Under the pieces are notes generated by a model, which worked only from the letters and a program-made list of their open reading frames with translations, was not told the origin of the DNA and made no database searches. A DNA stretch of 64,000 nt. Origin: Chlorella sorokiniana. Lineage: Eukaryota > Chlorophyta > Trebouxiophyceae > Chlorellales > Chlorellaceae. Positions 58,271 to 64,000 of this stretch are shown one piece after another. A program made the translations under genes and the position numbers. The DNA lies in NCBI GenBank assembly GCA_025917655.1, contig CP084619.1:3205001-3269000 (forward strand). The letters are read 5' to 3'. Each line of letters starts with the position of its first letter. Position 1 is the stretch's first letter.

Positions 58271-60136
58271 TCACTTGCGCCCACTGCGCCGTGGCTTCTT
58301 GGCGGGGACTCCTCTGCTGAAGGGGCGGCGGGCAGGGTGGAATGCCGCGTTGTGCGCGCGCGCTTGCCAGGCGACTTGCCAAGCTCGTCAGCCGCTGCCT
58401 GGGCCAGTGCTGCTACCTTGTTTCCCTTCCTGCCCGAAGTGCCAGCGCGGCCCTTGGCGGGGGTGGGGTCCTGGCTGGGCGGCAGCTCGTACTCGTTTGC
58501 GTACATCTCCTTGCGGCCTGAGGCAACAGGGAAGGGCTTGGGTGGGCGTCGGCATTAAGGGGGACAGCCAGTACTAATGAGCACTGTGGCAGGGTCACCC
58601 TGCACGCACCTCTGCTGCCCATGCGACGAGCCAGCGCCGCGGCGCCGCTGCCAGCCTGCTTTCCACCCTGCGCAGCTAGCCGCCCTGGAGGGCTCTTTGC
58701 CTCCCGTTGTGGCCAGCATCCTCCTCCTCCTCCTCCTGCGCAGCGGCGGCTGCCGTGCGCGCAGCGCTTGGCCGTCGGTGCCTTGCCGCCCTTCTTGCTG
58801 GCCAGCAGCAGCTTCTCTATGGCTGCTGCTGCATCCGCCGCCGCCGCTGCCTCGTACTCCGAATCGTCTTCCTCGTCGCTGCTGCTGTCGTCGCTGTCCA
58901 CCAGGCGCTCCGCAGCTGCTGCCTTCCTGCCCTTGCCCTTCCTGCCCGCCCTCTTGCCCTTGCCGCCTGCACTCCCCTTCTGCCCAGCCCCGACTCCTCC
59001 AGCAGCCGATACTTGGCGTTCATGCGGCGCTGCACGCGCCACAACGGCCCTGCTGATACCTTTGCCGCGCTCAGCATGCTGCTTACGGAGTGTTTGTAGG
59101 CCTGCGCTCAGGGCATGGAGCAGCCCCGGTGGGCCACAGCCAAGTGGATGAAGCGCCAGGCAACAGCAAGTGCGAGGCTGGTCCCCATGCTGGTCCCAGG
59201 TGTGCTCCAAGCCGCCTTACCTGCAGCTTGTCGCGGAATGCCTTGAACTTGGGGTTGGCCGCCTCCGCCTGCACAAGTGGCGTAAGGCAGGGGGCGTACG
59301 GCAACCAGGGCAAGCAGCGAGAGGCTGGAGCCGCCCATCCTCCGGCCACCTGTACAAGCAGAAGGGCACACCGCGGGTGCGACAGCAATGCTCCACCTCA
59401 GCAATCTGCTCCACGGCCGCCGCCTTCTCGGCCGCAGCCCGCTCCCGGTAGGCGGCGCGCTGCTCGGGCGTCAGCTGCTCCCGCCAAAACACAGAGGCCG
59501 CGGACAGCATGGCGCGGCGGTCGGAGGTCGAGATGGCCGGGTTGGCGGCCCAGACGTCGTCGCCGCGTTCCTGGAAGAAAATCTGCGGGGCGGGGACGGC
59601 ATGATGGCGGTCAGATCGAAGGGCGCCACAGGCGCATCTGCGATCAGATGCCGATTCCTCGCCACAGAGGGCAGGAGTGAGGGAGGTCAGGCAGGCCCTT
59701 GCCTGGAAATCGGAGCGCGGCTGCCGCGGCATTTCCGCCCCGTCCCAGTGCGGCTTCACTAGCGTACCGCCCTGCTCAAAAGGCACCTTGCCGGCCCACT
59801 CTGCAGGCAGCAGCGCGCCACAGGGGGTCAGTTTGGGCAATGCGGCCAGGCAGAGCTTGCTCAGCGGGGAGGGCAGGCACCGGCTGCTGCTGCCTGGCGC
59901 CCCGCTTCCCGCCGCCGTCCAGGCCATGCACCAGCAACGGCGGCCTTGTTGCAGCATTAAGACGCCTTGCAGGATGACGTACGCACCAATGAGCGCGTCA
60001 TTCACTTGCGGGGGTCCACCCTGTCCTGCACGGGCTCGCCCGTTTCCTTGTCGAGCAACACATAGGGGCGGGGTACCGCAGCGCCGTAGAAGCTGCTAAG
60101 TTTCAGGTGAAGCTGTGTCTTGGCTGTTGCAGCCAT
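58271..60136 (-). CDS. HMG-box-like nuclear protein
   Basis: Probable DNA-binding nuclear protein. The ATG at 60136 opens MAATAKTQLHLKLSSFYGAA, then RPYVLLDKETGEPVQDRVDP. The second exon includes EWAGKVPFEQGGTLVKPHWD and ends SDFQ before a gcaagg GC donor. After the intron comes IFFQERGDDVWAANPAIS, then SDRRAMLSAASVFWREQLTP and EQRAAYRERAAAEKAAAVEQ, a pattern like an HMG box (NPxxS...W...LTPE.R..Y...A). ANPKFKAFRDKLQ and WRVQRRMNAKYRLLEESG follow, then basic, Ala/Lys-rich and acidic Ser stretches. MYANEYELPPSQDPTPAKGR lies near the end. The most protein-like C-terminus is GVPAKKPRRSGRK with a stop at 58273-58271, which needs a frame change near 58320; otherwise the frame runs to 58249. The HMG assignment rests on pattern only. 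Confidence 0.6.
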
Positions 60137-60432
60137 TCCGGGCCGGGTTGGCAAACCGGGTTCAAACTTGGGGTGTCCGTGAAGCGCTAAATTGTGGGCA
60201 AAACAAACACTAGGACAGGCTTGGTTTATGTCAGCTGCAAGCTAGAAATATCTCGCTTTCATGAGGCGCAAGGCAGACTGGTGGCTCCAGGCCAGCGTGG
60301 CCAGCGCAGGCGCATTCCTGTGCCGGCCTCAAAAGTACTTGCAAACAGATTGCAGTGATGCAATTGTCCTCCTGCAGTCTTCAGTTATGATCATAGTGCA
60401 TTCAAGGCGGATGTGCCTTCGTGCAGTGCTGC

Positions 60433-63400
60433 CTATGGCTGGCTAACTTCGCTGCTGCTGTTGCTGGCCGGCCGGACCGGCGGGGGCGATGCTGCTGCTG
60501 TGTCGTTTCCCTGCTGCTGGCTCTGCCGCACAAGCTCTTCATGCTTCACTGCCGCCGCCTCAATGGCGCTAACACCGGCACCGCCCTCGCTGGCAGTGCC
60601 GTTGCCTGCGCCTGAGCCAGCTGTCGCACGCTTGCTGTGCAGCTCCTTTGCGATTTCTATGGCACGAACAGCAACCTGCGTCAGTCGGAACACGCACAGA
60701 ACCATTCGCAGGAGTTGTGGTGCGATGGCAGGTTCAATGGCCTCCTGCAGCGCCGGCACGACTGGCGGCAAGCAGCGCCCGCACGCGGCCGACCGGCAGC
60801 AAGGCTGGCCGGCCAGCCCGCCTCGCCTTTGCGCCCTTCTTCTCTATGCTCTGCTCCGCCTTGCCCTTGCTGCTCGCCAGCACAGTGGAGGCCACCTCTA
60901 TGGCTGCCGCCGCCACCTCCGTCACGTTCACCGCGGCGCCGCTGCTGGCGCTGCTGGCAGCCCGCTCCGCCACCTGCTTCAGCGCCTCGCGCACCTCGCC
61001 CCTCGGCCGCGCCGCGCTGCTCGCGTTGCCGCTGCCGCCTCCGGCGTTACCCGCCGAGCTGCGGCCGTGGGCGGCGGCGTCTGCGGCGGAGGCTGCCAGG
61101 CCCAGCCCCTCCTTGCGCCCCAGGCTGTGCTGCTCGTGCGCCTCCCTGGCCACCTCCTGCCGCTCCTCCTCCGCCTCGTCCGCCGCCAGCCGCGCCACCA
61201 GGCTCACCAGCTCGCTCGTCTTCTCCTGCTCCACCTCCCGCAGCGCCTGGGAGGTGGCGTTGAGCCGCGCCGCCGCCGCCGCCGTGGCGTTGAGGGCCTG
61301 CGAGATGGCCTTGCCCAGCTCAGCCGCCTGCAAGGGTTGGGGGAGGCTGGTGTGTGTGTGTGTGTGGTTGCCTGGCTCCTTGCAGGCATGCACCTACCAT
61401 CACAGCCGCACCAGACGCTCCTCCGCTGCCCAATCGCCCCCGCCCTGCAAAGCCCACCTTGGCCTGCGTCTTGCCCCCGTGGCCGCCTCTGCCGCCGCCG
61501 CCTCCAACGCCGCCTTGCTCTGCTTCACGGCCGCCAGCGTCTCGTTGGCGCTGCTGGCCACCTTCTCCAGGGCCTCGGCCACGCCGTCTTTGCCGCCGCC
61601 ACGCTCCTTGCTCGCCGCCGTGGGGGCGCTCCGCGTGTGCCGCCCGCTCAGCGCCCGCTGCTGCTGCCGAGGCCGCCTCGCCGCCCTCCCCGCGCCCCCT
61701 TGGGCTTCCCCGCTGCTGCTGCTGCTGCCGCCACCGCTGCTGCTGTCGGTGGTGTTGCCTGTGCTGGCGGCCAGCGGCTGATCCCAGGCAGCTCGGCTGG
61801 CGCTCCCGGAGGCTCCCGGGCCTCCACCTGCCCCCCTCGCCGCCCGCCCCGTCGCCGCCGCCGCCGCCGCCGCCCGCCACCGGCCGCGTGCCGCCGCTGG
61901 TCTCGTTGCGCATGCGGGAGGCTGTGGCCCCAGCGACGCCGTCACGTTCTCCAGCTTGGCCACCGCCTTGTCCACACCGCTGTGCACAGCCGCCAGCCCG
62001 CTGCTGGCGGCCCGCTTGCGCTTCACGCGCCCCGCCTGCCCGCCCCCGTCTGGTTCAGAGCCGCAGCCGCGGCCGCCAGCGTCTCAGCCTGCCCGCTGGC
62101 CTCGGCCTGCGCCTCCTGCACCTCCTGCGCGGCCGCCGCCACCGTGGCCACCGCCTCCGCCACCTGCTTGGCCTTCTGCTCCGCCGCCGCCGCCGCCGCC
62201 GCCTTGCCCTCCTCCCGCGCCAGCTCCTGCGCCAGCGCCACCACCTCCGCCTCCTCGCGGATGGACAGCAGCAGCGCGTGCGTGCACAGCACACCCGCCG
62301 CACACCCAAACGCCAGCAGCGCGCCCGCCATGCGGCGACGCCGGCGCCACACGCCGGAGCCTGCAGCAGGCAGCGTGTTGCATGCGTGGGGGGGTACGGC
62401 CGAGGAGCGGGAGTCACGTGCGCGAGGCATTGCACGCCAGATGGACTGCCGCGCAGGATGCAGCAGCGCAGGCAGGCAGCGCGGCGGCTGGTTCGCGACC
62501 TGCCCCCCGCCGCCTCCCCTGGCTGCCGCCGCCCCGCTCACTGCGCATGCTGTCTAGAGCGTGGCCCAGCGCGCCGCGCTGCCCGCCGCTGGCCGCCAGG
62601 AAGATGGCTGCGGGCAGGATGAAGGCCATGAGGGTGGAGGCGGTGGAGCCGGCCAGCCCAAACACAAACTCCACGTTGGGCAGCAGCACCGCCAGGGCGC
62701 ACGATGCTCCTGCGTGTGCGGGGGGCAGCAGGCAGGGCCACGGATGGGCTGCCGGGCAGCTTGGTACCGCCCGTCCCGCCCGGCAGGCAGCAGGCACGCC
62801 CCACGGGCGCCTGCACAGCTTCCCGCGGCACAGCGCATCAAGCGGGCAGCTGCCTGCTGGGCCAGGAGGAGGCGGTCCCTGGAAACAAGCAATGGGGGAG
62901 CACGCCGCCGCCCCTCCCCCACCCACCCACCCACCCAGGATGGCGGCGGTCAGCGCCTGCTCCTGGCCCCGCGACAGCTGCACGGCTGCCCCCCCGCCCC
63001 CGCCGCCTCCGCCTGCTTCCGCGCCGCTGAGTACGCGGGGCTGCACAGCGCCAGCCACGGCGCGCAGGTCGTGTGCAGCGGCACGACGGTCAGGGGGATG
63101 GTGCCCAGCAGGCTCAGCCCAAACCCAAACTTGAGCGCGCGCTCCGCGGCGAGGCGCAGGCCCCGCGCCCCCACGCCCCCAAAGTTGCGCAGCACGTCGC
63201 CCGCGGTCCTGCGGGGCGCATCCGGGGCCAGCGGTTGGGGAGCACCCCATGCGGGGTGATCCAGCACGGCATGCAGCCGCCCGCCGCCTCACCAGGCTGC
63301 GGCGCTGCCCTCCTGCTCAGCTGGCACACCTGCGGGCGCCGCGACGCGGCTTCCCCGCTCTCTCTACGCACACACCTGGCTCCAAAGGCGGTGTAGCCGC

Positions 63401-64000
63401 CCGCGCCCACCGCCACGTAGATGGCTGCAGAGAGCAGCATGCCGCGCTGCACCACCGCCGTCATGCGGCGCATGGAGGGCCGCTGGCCAGGGGGTAGATT
63501 TGGAACAGGTACTGGTGGGCGGTGAAGCCGTAGGACACGATGGGGAAGGCCACCAGCACGCCCTCCCAGCGCCACCACAGCAGCGGGCCTGCAGGCGGCG
63601 GCGCACGAGGCGGGCTGGTACGACGGGGGGCGCGCGCGAATGTTTGCGGGGCATGCAGGGCCGCCCCTCCCTGCCCTCGGCAGCATCCTCGCAGCCTGCA
63701 TCAGCTGTACGCTCAGCCGGCGCAGCGCCGCCACTACCAAGCACACGCCCCCGTCACTGGCGGGTGGGACATCCCGGAAGCACCACGCGCCTGTGTTGGG
63801 CGTGGGGGAGAAGGGGAGCAGGGCGACGACGCAGCAGAAGGAGAGGAGGAAGGCCATGGAGAGGGAGGAGACGGCGGTGAGCAGCTGCGCGCTCTTCACA
63901 AACAGCGCCACCGGCAGGCAGCCCGCCACCGTCACCGTCCACAGCATGGCGGTGCGGGAGGGCTCAGCGCCGGGGGATCACCGTGCCTGGGTGTGTATGT
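60433..64000 (-). CDS. AAAP/SLC38-type amino acid transporter with long Ala-rich, sequon-rich C-terminal tail (5' part outside window)
   Basis: Membrane amino acid transporter; the N-terminal part lies beyond 64000. Helix-like blocks seen in order are TVTVAGCLPVALFVKSAQLL, SLSMAFLLSFCCVVALL, WEGVLVAFPIVSYGFTAHQY (typical AAAP), GMLLSAAIYVAVGAGGYTAF, FGFGLSLLGTIPLTVVPLHT, SCALAVLLPNVEFVFGLAGS and STLMAFILPAAIFLAASG. The exon ending GHALDSMRS joins in phase to SGVWRRRRRMAGALLAFG, and GALLAFGCAAGVLCTHALLL forms the last helix. A tail of roughly 500 residues follows, mostly Ala/Glu/Gln coiled coil, for example VVALAQELAREEGKAAAAAA. It holds at least eleven N-x-S/T sequons (NQT, NVT, NTT, NET, NAT, NAT, NAS, NVT, NGT, NDT, NSS). 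A hydrophobic stretch, QLLRMVLCVFRLTQVAVRAI, lies before the stop at 60435-60433. Several one-base slips occur in G/C runs, near 62045, 61925 and 63485 among others. Confidence 0.82.
61350..61366. repeat. (TG)n microsatellite in an intron of the transporter gene
   Basis: About eight TG units. On the transcribed strand they are CA repeats a few dozen bases before the acceptor of the exon that starts AAELGKAISQALNAT. Confidence 0.85.

Noticed and set aside
60160-60190. GGTTCAAAC-like sequence, a possible tRNA T-arm
   Set aside because: The flanking bases do not pair into a T-stem and no A/B boxes or acceptor stem were found.
60413-62557. 714-residue plus-strand open frame, Ala/Pro/Arg-rich
   Set aside because: Antisense to the transporter tail. 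The minus strand joins in phase to the transporter helices and has ordered sequons; the plus frame has no domain.

Overview
This window is nuclear DNA from a green alga, most likely a trebouxiophyte of the Chlorella type. The evidence is very high GC content, genes packed on both strands, and many short introns with GT-AG or GC-AG ends. Other signs are runs of Gln and Ala codons, TGTAA-type polyadenylation motifs after several stops, and plant-lineage genes such as the FLU regulator of chlorophyll synthesis, DUF506 and an APRR2-like pseudo-response regulator. I saw no rRNA, tRNA, CRISPR array, transposon or virus-derived element.

Layout, left to right: a CXXC-like zinc-binding protein (+, 272-1476); a HAD pyrimidine 5'-nucleotidase (-, 1692-3143); FLU (+, 4539-6693); a possible small gene (-, 7276-7531); a DUF506 protein (+, 8043-9471); a pseudo-response regulator (+, 10114-12222); an RRM protein (-, 14057-15542); a ViaA-like VWA protein (-, 16011-20000); an OTU cysteine protease (+, 20484-21590); a doubtful stretch (21732-23600); an SRPK-type kinase (+, 24429-27237); a papain-family protease (-, 27727-32156); the rRNA methyltransferase NOP2 (+, 32422-36746); two membrane proteins of unknown function (-, 37063-40968 and 41717-42597); ribosomal protein eL34 (+, 42731-43981); a BCH/CRAL-TRIO protein (+, 44213-47298); a CLEC16A/TT9 protein (-, 47740-52147); Vms1/ANKZF1 (+, 52516-54599); an RPB11-fold fusion protein next to an RPAC2-like RNA polymerase subunit (+, 55160-57140 and 57410-58046); an HMG-box-like protein (-, 58271-60136); and an amino acid transporter with a long glycosylation-site-rich tail, cut by the window edge (-, 60433 to beyond 64000).

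The genes are not an operon or a single pathway. Themes recur: ribosome production and rescue (eL34, NOP2, the Pol I/III AC2-like subunit, Vms1), proteolysis and trafficking (OTU, papain, CLEC16A) and plastid function (FLU, perhaps the VWA protein). Several neighbours are divergent with short shared upstream regions (134 bp before eL34, 266 bp before NOP2, 369 bp before Vms1).

Many strongly conserved genes, NOP2 included, change reading frame by one base inside short runs of one nucleotide. Conserved protein continues in the next frame each time, so I read these as consensus errors in the assembly, not as decay. Exon borders quoted below were worked out by eye from splice signals and frame continuity.
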